A program made the translations under genes and the position numbers. 26,815 bases of DNA from Clostridia bacterium. Its GTDB lineage: Bacteria; Bacillota; Clostridia; Oscillospirales; CAG-272. The notes beneath the pieces are model-generated. The model was not told where the DNA came from, did no database searches, and saw only the letters and a list, made by a program, of their open reading frames with translations. The stretch covers positions 1-26,815 of the forward strand of contig JAFQUL010000201.1 in assembly GCA_017408535.1 (NCBI GenBank), given 5' to 3'. Below are positions 7,097 to 14,053 of the stretch, piece after piece (the stretch's first letter is position 1; the number at the start of each line of letters is the position of its first letter).

Positions 7097-7990
7097 TTAT
7101 TTTTCCCTGTTCAGGGCAACCTGGCGTTCATAGGGCGTGTTATACGGGGTAACACCGCAGACCAGGCAGTCAAGGTAGAAAGGAGTGTATTTTTCTATTA
7201 TTTCATCTATACTCTTTTCCGGCAGGACCGACAGTGCGTCAGGGTTGTATATAAACTCGGTTGAAGATTTCTTAAAATCCTGAACGGGTAATACCGTTGA
7301 CAGGTTGGTTACGCCCGCGGTGTGAGCAAGCTGCACAAGACTCCAGCTCGTATTTCTTCCCTCAGCCTTGGACATTAGCTTTACAGCGTGTTTCAGTTCT
7401 CTAAATTCTCTCCATTTATTGTTTTCGGCTTTAAACTCTTCATCAATATTGGTCAGCCTGTAATACTTATCGTTATCTTCCGCGCTGCCATCGTACAGCA
7501 AGTCTATGTTTATATATTCCGGTTTCGGAGAAATATTATAATATTCGATCCAAATTTCTTTTGGAATATCGAAATGTTCAGTAAAATCATAAATATTAGC
7601 GCAAGAATATGCGCAATCACTGTCAACGTCTGCCGACTGTTCTAGAGCATTATCCATCCAGGTACGATAATCTTTTCCCTGGTTTATGACCCAATCAGTT
7701 ACAAACGCCGGAAAAGAATGATATTCGCTAATGTGTACCATACAATAATCATCCCCTCCCATCGGACGCTTGACATCTAAGGCTGTTGTGTCGCTATCGG
7801 ACGGTACTGTGGGATCTGACAGATCAGTAGGATCTGACGATAATGTGGAATCGGGCGGTGCTATATCTTCTGTGTGTAACTCTGTGGTATCAGCTATACT
7901 GTCAGGGTTATCAGCGTCTCGGCTGTCCCTACAGCTAAAAAATGACAGTGCAATTAAAAAACTCAAAAATAATGCCAGTTTACGCCTCAT
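7097..7990 (-). CDS. Predicted lipoprotein of unknown function
   Basis: A 297-residue secreted protein that I do not recognise. It begins with a positively charged, hydrophobic signal peptide (MRRKLALFLSFLIALSFFSC), with Cys20 as probable lipidation site, though the FFS before the cysteine is not a canonical lipobox. Residues about 21-72 are a low-complexity linker rich in Ser, Thr, Asp and Pro with repeats of the SDPT type, as expected for a spacer between the membrane and a folded domain. The rest (about 73-297) is soluble and rich in Tyr and acidic residues, with no recognised motif. An AGGAGG site lies seven bases upstream of the start. It is a single-gene unit converging on the hyd operon terminator. 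Confidence 0.8.
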   Translation of the reverse strand: MRRKLALFLSFLIALSFFSCRDSRDADNPDSIADTTELHTEDIAPPDSTLSSDPTDLSDPTVPSDSDTTALDVKRPMGGDDYCMVHISEYHSFPAFVTDWVINQGKDYRTWMDNALEQSADVDSDCAYSCANIYDFTEHFDIPKEIWIEYYNISPKPEYINIDLLYDGSAEDNDKYYRLTNIDEEFKAENNKWREFRELKHAVKLMSKAEGRNTSWSLVQLAHTAGVTNLSTVLPVQDFKKSSTEFIYNPDALSVLPEKSIDEIIEKYTPFYLDCLVCGVTPYNTPYERQVALNREK

Positions 7991-8024
7991 AGCAATTCCT
8001 CCTTTAATAATACAAATTAAAATG

Positions 8025-8039
8025 ACGGATACTATCCGT
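8025..8039. promoter_or_regulatory. Palindromic candidate operator before the lipoprotein gene
   Basis: ACGGATA-C-TATCCGT is a perfect 7+1+7 inverted repeat, 35 bases upstream of the lipoprotein start and before its RBS. Position and symmetry fit a repressor site or an mRNA hairpin. I could not find a convincing sigma-A promoter beside it. Confidence 0.45.
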
Positions 8040-8138
8040 TTTTCTTCTGCATCTATATATACAGAAAAAAACGTAAAAGGTTACATACTTTTATAAAATT
8101 TTCAGGTTTTCCGAAATCGGTAACACTGATACAGGACT

Positions 8139-8183
8139 AAAAAAACGCATAGAAGTCCGCACCCGCCGGCACATTCTATACGC
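8139..8183 (-). terminator. Terminator of the small minus-strand unit
   Basis: Read on the minus strand, CGTATAGAA (8182-8174) pairs with TTCTATGCG (8154-8146), nine pairs including one T-G wobble, around a GC-rich 19-base loop, and is followed by seven T residues (8145-8139). The stop codon of the small ORF (8176-8178) lies in the left arm. Confidence 0.65.
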
Positions 8184-8295
8184 TTAAATCGGAGATTTTT
8201 ATGGGATATGATAACAGCGAAAGGTTCGAGAGTCTATGAAATTCCGATAAACGCACAAAAGTACCGCTTGGAGAAACGTAGCATTTCATTTTCAT
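8176..8295 (-). CDS. Possible 39-residue peptide gene (or sRNA)
   Basis: A short frame beginning MKMKCYVSPSGTFV and ending KISDLSV-TAG. It would be 39 residues from the ATG at 8295, or 37 from the ATG at 8289, which sits ten bases from the Shine-Dalgarno AAAGGA (8301-8305 region). A consensus promoter 33 bases upstream (8328-8356) and a terminator overlapping the stop make a complete unit of about 180 bases. The peptide is slightly basic, Ser/Leu-rich, has one cysteine, and shows no signal peptide or membrane helix. I do not recognise it. The transcript could instead be a non-coding RNA with a chance ORF. Confidence 0.4.
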   Translation of the reverse strand: MKMKCYVSPSGTFVRLSEFHRLSNLSLLSYPIKISDLSV

Positions 8296-8327
8296 CCCGT
8301 CCTTTCTTTTCCGTATCTTCTGGTTAC

Positions 8328-8356
8328 AGTATACAGTACCGGTATTTATATGTCAA
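8328..8356 (-). promoter_or_regulatory. Consensus promoter of the small minus-strand unit
   Basis: TTGACA (8351-8356), exactly 17 bases, then TATACT (8328-8333), all on the minus strand. It is one of the best promoter matches in the window, yet the only thing downstream before the terminator at 8139-8183 is the 39-codon frame. A direct repeat ACAGT-AT-ACAGT overlaps the -10 box. Confidence 0.75.
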
Positions 8357-8478
8357 TGCAAAAATTGCTCTCGCAGTGAGCTTGGTAATTTTTACATTTA
8401 ATATGTGTTTTTTTGTTTACATATAACAAATTACTGTTACCCGTTGAAGTGAAACCGGTAATTTTCCAAAAACGCTCT

Positions 8479-8520
8479 GTAATAAAAAATATCCTCCGGC
8501 CGGAGGATATTTTTTATTAC
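8479..8520 (-). terminator. Perfect 42-base palindrome, terminator of the DUF1540 gene
   Basis: Bases 8479-8499 and 8500-8520 are exact reverse complements with no spacer: an A-rich arm, ATCCTCCGG, then CCGGAGGAT and a T-rich arm. As RNA it folds into a long stem with a tight loop followed by a U-rich tail in either direction. It begins 9 bases past the DUF1540 stop and would end that minus-strand transcript. Confidence 0.85.
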
Positions 8521-8528
8521 AGGTGCAT

Positions 8529-8720
8529 TTACTTAGTCATTTTCGTTACGTCGGGAGCAAAGGACTGGCAGTCAACACACTGACTGTCCTTAGGGCAGCT
8601 CTCATGAGCACCTACCTTGATCATATCAAGGCTGCAGTAGTCGGCAGTCTGACAGTGATACATACATTCCTCAACGGTACACTTGATGCTTTCGTTTGCT
8701 TTGCAGTTATTTTTTTCCAT
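8529..8720 (-). CDS. DUF1540 domain protein
   Basis: A 63-residue cysteine-rich protein matching DUF1540, a small domain common in Clostridia and thought to bind a metal through its cysteines. Visible pattern: IKCTVEECMYHC, then YCSLDMIKVG, then ESCPKDSQCVDCQSF. There are eight or nine cysteines in 63 residues. The start at 8720 is preferred over the upstream ATG at 8732, because the first ATG is part of the Shine-Dalgarno region (ATGGAGGACGTTATG) with GGAGG correctly spaced from the second. The function of the family is not established. It is a single-gene unit with a hairpin-rich leader and the palindromic terminator at 8479-8520. Confidence 0.9.
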   Translation of the reverse strand: MEKNNCKANESIKCTVEECMYHCQTADYCSLDMIKVGAHESCPKDSQCVDCQSFAPDVTKMTK

Positions 8721-8902
8721 AACGTCCTCCATTCAGCCGATAGCGGCTTTTTCTGCCGAGACCCGGATACCGAGGTCTCTCTCATATAACATTCCCCGAA
8801 AATAAAAAAACATACCCTAAACTCTTTTTATCTTTGCTCCGGTATAGTAACTCCTCTTTTTTGCCAAAATAATATAAACATATTCTATAGGAGAATAAAG
8901 GA

Positions 8903-9283
8903 GTGCTTATATATATTTCCGTATATTTATTCGGAGCAGTATGCTACGGACTTATCGAGATCCTCTGGAGAGGATATACCCACTGGACCATGCTGATCCT
9001 CGGCGGGCTGTGCTCTCTCGCCATATATTCGGTAAACTGTATGTTTTCGGGCAGCAGTATTTTTTTCCGTGCATTTATCTCTGCACTTATAATAACCGCT
9101 CTTGAGCTGGTGTCGGGCATTATAATAAACCTTAAGCTCGGGTGGGGTGTCTGGAACTATTCCTCAATGAAATATAATTTTCTCGGTCAGATATCCCTTG
9201 AGTATTCTTTTTTCTGGTATCTGCTCAGTATTCCCGCGTCCCTGCTCTCCACCGCTGTCAGCCGCAGTTTTTTTACAAGTTAA
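8903..9283 (+). CDS. Small CmpB-like membrane protein (putative ABC permease family)
   Basis: A 126-residue integral membrane protein with four predicted helices, matching the small proteins named putative ABC-transporter type IV/CmpB. Characteristic parts are the opening YLFGAVCYGLIEILWRGYTHWTM with the Glu in TM1, the ALELVSGIIIN stretch in the third helix, and the LGWGVWNYS...FLGQISLEYSFFW segment. Despite the name these have no demonstrated transport partner. The start is GTG at 8903, with AGGAG (8889-8893) nine bases upstream. The next gene has its own promoter 12 bases after the stop, so this gene is probably transcribed alone. Confidence 0.85.
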   Translation: MLIYISVYLFGAVCYGLIEILWRGYTHWTMLILGGLCSLAIYSVNCMFSGSSIFFRAFISALIITALELVSGIIINLKLGWGVWNYSSMKYNFLGQISLEYSFFWYLLSIPASLLSTAVSRSFFTS

Positions 9284-9294
9284 TGAGTAAACTA

Positions 9295-9323
9295 TTGACA
9301 AATCTGTAAAAAAGTGATATAAT
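9295..9323 (+). promoter_or_regulatory. Promoter of the mntP riboswitch operon
   Basis: TTGACA (9295-9300), a 17-base spacer and TATAAT (9318-9323): a perfect sigma-A consensus at the consensus spacing. Predicted start is near 9330, just before the riboswitch. High basal promoter strength fits an operon whose control is exerted in the leader. Confidence 0.92.
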
Positions 9324-9339
9324 TCTTAATCACATAATA

Positions 9340-9507
9340 GAATCTACCGTAAGGGAGTAGTCGGCGCGCAGTACGCGTTATAAAGTCAACACCCTGGGGT
9401 ACACCCCTGGCTTTGTATTAAATGACGAGACTTATCTGTCGGCAACAGACGGACTTCCTTTGGTATCGCCCATCGTTACCGACTATCAGAGTAACGGGGG
9501 TTTTTTT
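9340..9507 (+). ncRNA. yybP-ykoY manganese riboswitch with terminator
   Basis: The leader shows the conserved elements of the yybP-ykoY (Mn2+-sensing) riboswitch in order: AAGGGAGTAG (9351-9360), GTCAACACC (9365-9373 region), a GGGGTACACCCC hairpin, and GACGAGACTTA (9424-9434). The closing helix forms between TACCGTAAGG (about 9345) and CCTTTGGTA (about 9457-9465). The expression platform is a terminator: CGTTAC (9474-9479), extended by upstream CCC, pairs with GTAACGGGGG (9491-9500), followed by seven T residues. The start of mntP lies directly after it. In this class bound Mn2+ favours expression of efflux genes. Confidence 0.9.
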
Positions 9508-9510
9508 ATT

Positions 9511-10080
9511 ATGTCTGTGCTTGAGCTGATGATAATATCGGTAAGTCTTTCGATGGATGCATTCGGTGTTGCCGTTTGCAAGGGGCTGTCCGCAAGAACG
9601 GTAAAAGCATCTCACTCAGCTGTGGCCGGGCTGTATTTCGGCATCTTCCAGGCGCTGATGCCTCTTATCGGATACTTTATAGGCCTTCAGTTTGCGGAGA
9701 TCATCTCCGGTATAGACCACTGGATGGCATTCGGTCTTCTGTCGCTTATAGGTATAAATATGATAAAAGAGTCAAGAGGAGACGGGGATAGCTCTGATCC
9801 GTCCTTTTCCCCTCGTTCAATGCTCCCTCTTGCACTTGCAACCAGTATTGATGCGCTTGCGGTAGGAGTGACGTTTGCTCTGGGCGGAGTAAATATTCTC
9901 CCTGCGGTATCCGTCATCGGTATAACTACCTTTATCCTCTCTGCCCTCGGCATTAAAATAGGCAATGCATTCGGTGCAAAATACAAAGCGAAGGCCGAGC
10001 TTGCAGGCGGCATAGCACTTATCGTTATGGGGCTTAAGTTCCTTTTTGAGGATCTTGGTATGATCCCGCCGATCTTCTGA
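9511..10080 (+). CDS. mntP: Manganese efflux pump MntP
   Basis: A 189-residue membrane exporter of Mn2+ of the MntP (YebN) family with six predicted helices. The two signature aspartate motifs are SMDAFGVAVCKGL (Asp16) and SIDALAVGVTFAL (Asp114), matching the essential aspartates of characterised MntP proteins. The start at 9511 is chosen over an in-frame ATG at 9460, because the longer form would translate through the riboswitch terminator. The only Shine-Dalgarno-like run, GGGGG at 9496-9500, is also the 3' arm of the terminator stem, so folding could affect translation as well. It is followed after 39 bases by the P-type ATPase gene in the same operon. Confidence 0.96.
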   Translation: MSVLELMIISVSLSMDAFGVAVCKGLSARTVKASHSAVAGLYFGIFQALMPLIGYFIGLQFAEIISGIDHWMAFGLLSLIGINMIKESRGDGDSSDPSFSPRSMLPLALATSIDALAVGVTFALGGVNILPAVSVIGITTFILSALGIKIGNAFGAKYKAKAELAGGIALIVMGLKFLFEDLGMIPPIF

Positions 10081-10119
10081 AAAAAGCAAACAAAATCATT
10101 ATAAAAGCGAGGTAAAAAA

Positions 10120-12771
10120 ATGAAAGAGTATTTGTCGGACTACAAAGACGTTCTTGACGGGCTCGGTTCATCCGAGGCGGGACTGACGTCAGAGGAGGCT
10201 AAAAAACGCCTTGAAGCAAACGGTCCAAACAAATTAAACGAAGGAAAGAAAGTCTCTATTCTCCGTAAGTTTTTTGAAGAGCTTACCGATCCCATGATAA
10301 TCATACTTATCGTGGCGGCAATAGTATCAGGTGTAACGTCGGTATATTCCGGTGAGTCACTTGCAGACGTCTTCATCATCCTTGCGGTAGTAATCATTAA
10401 CGCAGTTCTCGGTGTTGTTCAGGAGAACAAGGCCGAGAAAGCAATAGAAGCCCTGCAGGAAATAACCGCCGCCACATCAAAGGTGCTCCGTGACGGCAAA
10501 ATGACTGTGCTCAGAAGCGACGAGATCGTTATCGGTGACGTTGTTATTCTTGAAGCCGGCGATTCAGTACCTGCTGACTGCCGTATAATCGAGTGTGCCT
10601 CCATTAAAGCGGAAGAGGCGGCACTTACCGGTGAATCTGTTCCGGTAAACAAGACAGACGCCGCTCTTATAGCCCCTGACGGTAAGGACGTATCTCTCGG
10701 AGACAGAAAGAATATGCTGTACATGGGCTCTACCGTGGTTTACGGACGCGGTGCGGCAGTCGTTACCGCAACCGGTATGGATACCGAGATGGGTAAGATC
10801 GCCGATGCTCTTGAAAGTGCGCAGAAGGAAGAAACTCCCCTTCAGAAGAAGCTCAATCAGCTCAGTAAGATACTGACCGTACTCGTGCTTGCTATCTGTG
10901 CGGCTATCTTCGTTATCGATATTATCCGTGACTACCCGAATATCACCGGCAGCGGTATGCTTGACAACTTTATGGTTGCGGTCAGCCTTGCGGTCGCCGC
11001 TATACCCGAGGGTCTTGCGGCGGTAGTTACCATAGTGCTCTCCATCGGTGTCACAAAGATGTCTAAGCGCAATGCGGTCATCCGCCGTCTCACCGCAGTA
11101 GAGACTCTCGGCTGTACTCAGATAATCTGCTCTGACAAGACCGGTACTCTCACACAGAACAAGATGACGGTAGTTGAGCATTCCGCTGATGACGAGGCAA
11201 GACTTGTTCTTGCAATGGCTCTTTGCAGTGATGCAAAGCTTGACGAAAACAACGATGCAGTGGGCGAGCCCACCGAATGTGCTCTCGTTAACGATGCATA
11301 TAAAATGGGACTTACCGACGAGCAGAAGCTCTATACAAGAATCGGCGAGGCTCCCTTTGACTCATCAAGAAAGATGATGTCTACTGTATGCAAAAAAGGC
11401 AACACCGTTATTCAGTTTACCAAGGGTGCACCTGACGAGGTACTCAAGCTCTGTACCACCGCTCTCATTGATGGTAAGGTAGTTCCTATGACCGACAGTA
11501 TCAGAGCATCTATTACAGAGGCAAATAAGGCTATGGCATCAAAGGCTCTCCGTGTTCTCTGTGCGGCAGAGCGTCAGTGGAACAGCGAGCCCGAGTCCTA
11601 CGAGATCTCCTTCCTTGAAAAAGATCTTTGCTATCTCGGTCTTTGCGGCATGATCGACCCTGTACGTCCCGAGGTGCTTGCCGCTATTGCAGAGTGTAAG
11701 AGTGCAGGCGTACGTCCCATAATGATAACCGGTGACCATAAGGATACTGCGGTTGCCATTGCTTTGGAGCTGGGTATAATCACCGATGCATCTGCGGCGA
11801 TCACAGGGGCTGAGCTTGACGAGATATCTGACGAGCAGCTCAGCGAGGATATCGTAAAATACTCAGTATACGCACGTGTTCAGCCTGAGCACAAGGTCAG
11901 AATAGTAAACGCATGGAAATCAAAGGGCAAGATCACCGCTATGACCGGTGACGGCGTTAACGATGCACCTTCTATAAAGAGTGCCGATATCGGTGTAGGT
12001 ATGGGTATAACCGGTACCGACGTTACAAAGAACGTAGCCGACATGGTGCTTGCAGACGATAACTTTGCAACTATAGTTTCCGCAGTTGAGGAAGGCAGAC
12101 GTATATACGCAAATATCAGAAAAGCTATCCAGTTCCTGCTTTCCGCAAACCTTGCAGAGGTGCTCTCTATCTTTGCGGCGACTCTTATGAGCTTTACCAT
12201 TCTCAAGCCTGTTCACCTTCTTTGGATCAACCTGGTAACAGACTGCTTCCCTGCACTTGCCCTCGGCATGGAAAAGGGCGAGAAGGATATTATGAAGCGT
12301 CCTCCCCGTTCATCCGGTGACGGTATCTTTGCCGGCGGTATGGGTTTTGACGTTGCACTTCAGGGTATTATCATCACCGTTCTTACTCTCCTGTCCTACT
12401 TCGTGGGTCACTTTATAGAGTCCGGCGTGTGGGAGATACCCTCTGTTGAAAGCCCGGACGGTATTACAATGGCGTTCCTTACCCTTTCTCTCGTTGAGAT
12501 ATTCCACTCCTTCAATATGCGCTCAAGACGCGGCTCTATCTTCTCAATGAAGAGTCATAACAAGTGGCTGTGGTTCTCTATGCTGACCTCATTTGTTCTC
12601 ACCACGGCTGTAATATACGTGCCCTTCCTTCGCAACGCCTTCGGCTTTGCTTCCATCTCTCTTGAGGAATACGTTATCGCGATCCTTATCGCTATCGTTA
12701 TCGTCCCGGTAATGGAGATAATCAAGCTCATCCAGAGAGCAGCGGCAAAGGGCAAAAATACCGAAATGTAA
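10120..12771 (+). CDS. P2A-type cation ATPase, probable Mn2+/Ca2+ exporter
   Basis: An 883-residue P-type ATPase with the SERCA/PMR1-like layout. Seen in order: N-terminal cation ATPase domain; actuator motif TGES (170-173); M4 motif PEGL (296-299); phosphorylation site DKTGTLT (Asp339); and the hinge GDGVNDAPS (Gly610-Asp615). M5 has NLAEVLSIF and M6 has NLVTD. The Glu of PEGL, Asn and Glu of M5, and Asn and Asp of M6 correspond to the Ca2+ ligands of SERCA, so Ca2+ or Mn2+ transport is expected. It lies downstream of mntP under a manganese riboswitch, which in some lactic acid bacteria controls a Mn2+-exporting P-type ATPase. Manganese efflux is therefore the favoured role (inference). A GAGG RBS precedes the start and a strong terminator follows. 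Confidence 0.93.
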   Translation: MKEYLSDYKDVLDGLGSSEAGLTSEEAKKRLEANGPNKLNEGKKVSILRKFFEELTDPMIIILIVAAIVSGVTSVYSGESLADVFIILAVVIINAVLGVVQENKAEKAIEALQEITAATSKVLRDGKMTVLRSDEIVIGDVVILEAGDSVPADCRIIECASIKAEEAALTGESVPVNKTDAALIAPDGKDVSLGDRKNMLYMGSTVVYGRGAAVVTATGMDTEMGKIADALESAQKEETPLQKKLNQLSKILTVLVLAICAAIFVIDIIRDYPNITGSGMLDNFMVAVSLAVAAIPEGLAAVVTIVLSIGVTKMSKRNAVIRRLTAVETLGCTQIICSDKTGTLTQNKMTVVEHSADDEARLVLAMALCSDAKLDENNDAVGEPTECALVNDAYKMGLTDEQKLYTRIGEAPFDSSRKMMSTVCKKGNTVIQFTKGAPDEVLKLCTTALIDGKVVPMTDSIRASITEANKAMASKALRVLCAAERQWNSEPESYEISFLEKDLCYLGLCGMIDPVRPEVLAAIAECKSAGVRPIMITGDHKDTAVAIALELGIITDASAAITGAELDEISDEQLSEDIVKYSVYARVQPEHKVRIVNAWKSKGKITAMTGDGVNDAPSIKSADIGVGMGITGTDVTKNVADMVLADDNFATIVSAVEEGRRIYANIRKAIQFLLSANLAEVLSIFAATLMSFTILKPVHLLWINLVTDCFPALALGMEKGEKDIMKRPPRSSGDGIFAGGMGFDVALQGIIITVLTLLSYFVGHFIESGVWEIPSVESPDGITMAFLTLSLVEIFHSFNMRSRRGSIFSMKSHNKWLWFSMLTSFVLTTAVIYVPFLRNAFGFASISLEEYVIAILIAIVIVPVMEIIKLIQRAAAKGKNTEM

Positions 12772-12800
12772 TTTTCTTCGGACTGTGATATAACAGTTCA

Positions 12801-12833
12801 AAAAAACACCGACCGCTGAGGTCGGTGTTTTTT
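12801..12833. terminator. Bidirectional terminator between the ATPase and HAD genes
   Basis: AAAAAACACCGAC (12801-12813) pairs perfectly with GTCGGTGTTTTTT (12821-12833) over a 7-base loop, giving T runs in both directions. It ends both the mntP operon and the convergent five-gene minus-strand operon. Confidence 0.92.
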
Positions 12834-12836
12834 AGT

Positions 12837-13484
12837 TTACAGTTCTGAAATAGCACTATAAAGCTCAGAGACACTTTCGGCTATTCTGTCGGCGCCTGCC
12901 GCAGTCAGCTCTTCTCTTGAGCCATAGCCGTACAGCACGCCAACAGAGGCGAGACCGTGCTTTTTGGCTCCGATGATATCGTGACTGCGGTCACCTACCA
13001 TAACGGTATTTTCTCTTGACGCACCGAGCGCCTCCATTGCTATAGCAATGACCTCCGCTTTATCGGTGTGTGTACCGTCAAGCTCACTCCCGGCAACAAA
13101 ATCAAACAGATCGGTTACCTTAAAATGCTCTAAAAGCTTATTAATAAAAACCGTGGGCTTTGAGCTTGCGATAGCGGTTACCGCACCGCCCTCACGCAAA
13201 AGCTTGAGCTGTTCTGTGACCCCTTCGTAAAGACAAGCCTCAAAGAGACCGATCTCCCTGTAATACTCTCTGTATACTCTTACAGCCTCGGTCGCGGTGG
13301 GAGTATCCATATCCGAGAAGCGTTCAAAGGCCTGTCTCAGCGGAGGACCTACGAAACGACGTCTGTCAGCCTCACTGCCCGGGTCCTTACCCATTTTGAC
13401 CAGAGCATATTCCACAGCCTTGATTATTCCCTCTCCGGTATCGGTTACCGTGCCGTCAAAATCGAAAAGAATAAACCTTTTCAT
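12837..13484 (-). CDS. HAD-superfamily hydrolase, phosphoglycolate phosphatase-like
   Basis: A 215-residue cytosolic HAD phosphatase of the Gph/PpaX type. Motif I is FDFDGTVTDT (Asp8 nucleophile, Asp10), motif II is Ser107/Ser108 in AIASSKP, motif III is Lys142 (TDKAEVI), and motif IV is MVGDRSHD (Asp165, Asp169). Residues about 15-85 form the helical cap. Substrates of this group include phosphoglycolate, pyrophosphate and pyrimidine nucleotides and cannot be chosen from sequence. Its ATG overlaps the stop of the HD-domain gene (ATGA, 13481-13484), so the two are translationally coupled, and pairing with a likely 5'-nucleotidase hints at nucleotide or phosphometabolite clean-up (inference). 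It is the last gene of the operon, ending at the terminator 12801-12833. Confidence 0.92.
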   Translation of the reverse strand: MKRFILFDFDGTVTDTGEGIIKAVEYALVKMGKDPGSEADRRRFVGPPLRQAFERFSDMDTPTATEAVRVYREYYREIGLFEACLYEGVTEQLKLLREGGAVTAIASSKPTVFINKLLEHFKVTDLFDFVAGSELDGTHTDKAEVIAIAMEALGASRENTVMVGDRSHDIIGAKKHGLASVGVLYGYGSREELTAAGADRIAESVSELYSAISEL

Positions 13485-14053
13485 CTGTCTTTTCCTTCCC
13501 TTTTGATCTTCTCTATTCCGTCCTCGGTAAGGACTTCTCTGAGCTTGGCGGTATATTCCGAGAATGCTGCGGTCTCTTTGCCGTATCTGAGATTTTCGGT
13601 ATATTCCATTTCTATCCAGCTTGAAATATCAGCCTCATTGTGTGATACCACCGCTTCAAGGTTGTCGAGAGCCTTAAACAGCTTTGCCTCAGGGGTTTCC
13701 ATAGCCTCCATCTCGTCAAAGAGTGCGGAAAATTCCTCTTTTACAGGTGACTTAAGCATACTCAATATCTTTTCGGTAGCCTTCTCTTCTGTCTCCTCAT
13801 GAGCCTCGGTCTTGAAGAATGCGGGAATATCCCCGGTAAGTGCCTCGCCGAAATCATGTATAAGACACATTTTCACTACCTTGTTGATATCGGTATCGGG
13901 GTAATGCTCGGCGATAAGAAGCGGCATCAGTGCAAGCCGCCAGGAGTGCTCTGCAACGCTCTCCTGTCTGTCCTCTGTAGTCCAGCAATGTCTGGTATTG
14001 ACCTTAAGCTTTCCGATAAGCTGAAGGAAATTTATCAGTTCTCTCTGTGTCAT
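13481..14053 (-). CDS. HD-domain phosphohydrolase (YfbR/HDDC2-like)
   Basis: A 190-residue HD-family metal-dependent phosphohydrolase, similar in size and pattern to YfbR and HDDC2, which remove phosphate from deoxynucleoside 5'-monophosphates. Metal ligands visible are His36 in VAEHSWRLA, the His66-Asp67 pair in CLIHDFGEALTGDIP, and Asp130 in KALDNLEAV. An earlier histidine (His22 in RHCWT) is where family members also have one. Both ends overlap neighbours by ATGA: the stop of the MATE gene at 14050-14053 and the start of the HAD gene at 13481-13484. The exact substrate is inferred from family only. Confidence 0.9.
   Translation of the reverse strand: MTQRELINFLQLIGKLKVNTRHCWTTEDRQESVAEHSWRLALMPLLIAEHYPDTDINKVVKMCLIHDFGEALTGDIPAFFKTEAHEETEEKATEKILSMLKSPVKEEFSALFDEMEAMETPEAKLFKALDNLEAVVSHNEADISSWIEMEYTENLRYGKETAAFSEYTAKLREVLTEDGIEKIKREGKDR

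Noticed and set aside
8357..8391. Imperfect hairpin AAAAATTGCTC...GAGC...AATTTTT
   Set aside because: The right arm needs a 5-base bulge and no transcript is known to end here; not strong enough to call a terminator.
8208..8426. 72-codon plus-strand open frame
   Set aside because: No RBS, no recognisable domain, and it overlaps the better-supported minus-strand unit with promoter and terminator.
9460..9510. Longer mntP frame starting at 9460
   Set aside because: The extra 17 codons lie in the conserved riboswitch and terminator; MntP proteins start at MSVLELM (9511).
10564..11181. 205-codon minus-strand open frame inside the ATPase gene
   Set aside because: It is antisense to conserved P-type ATPase motifs and shows no domain or RBS.
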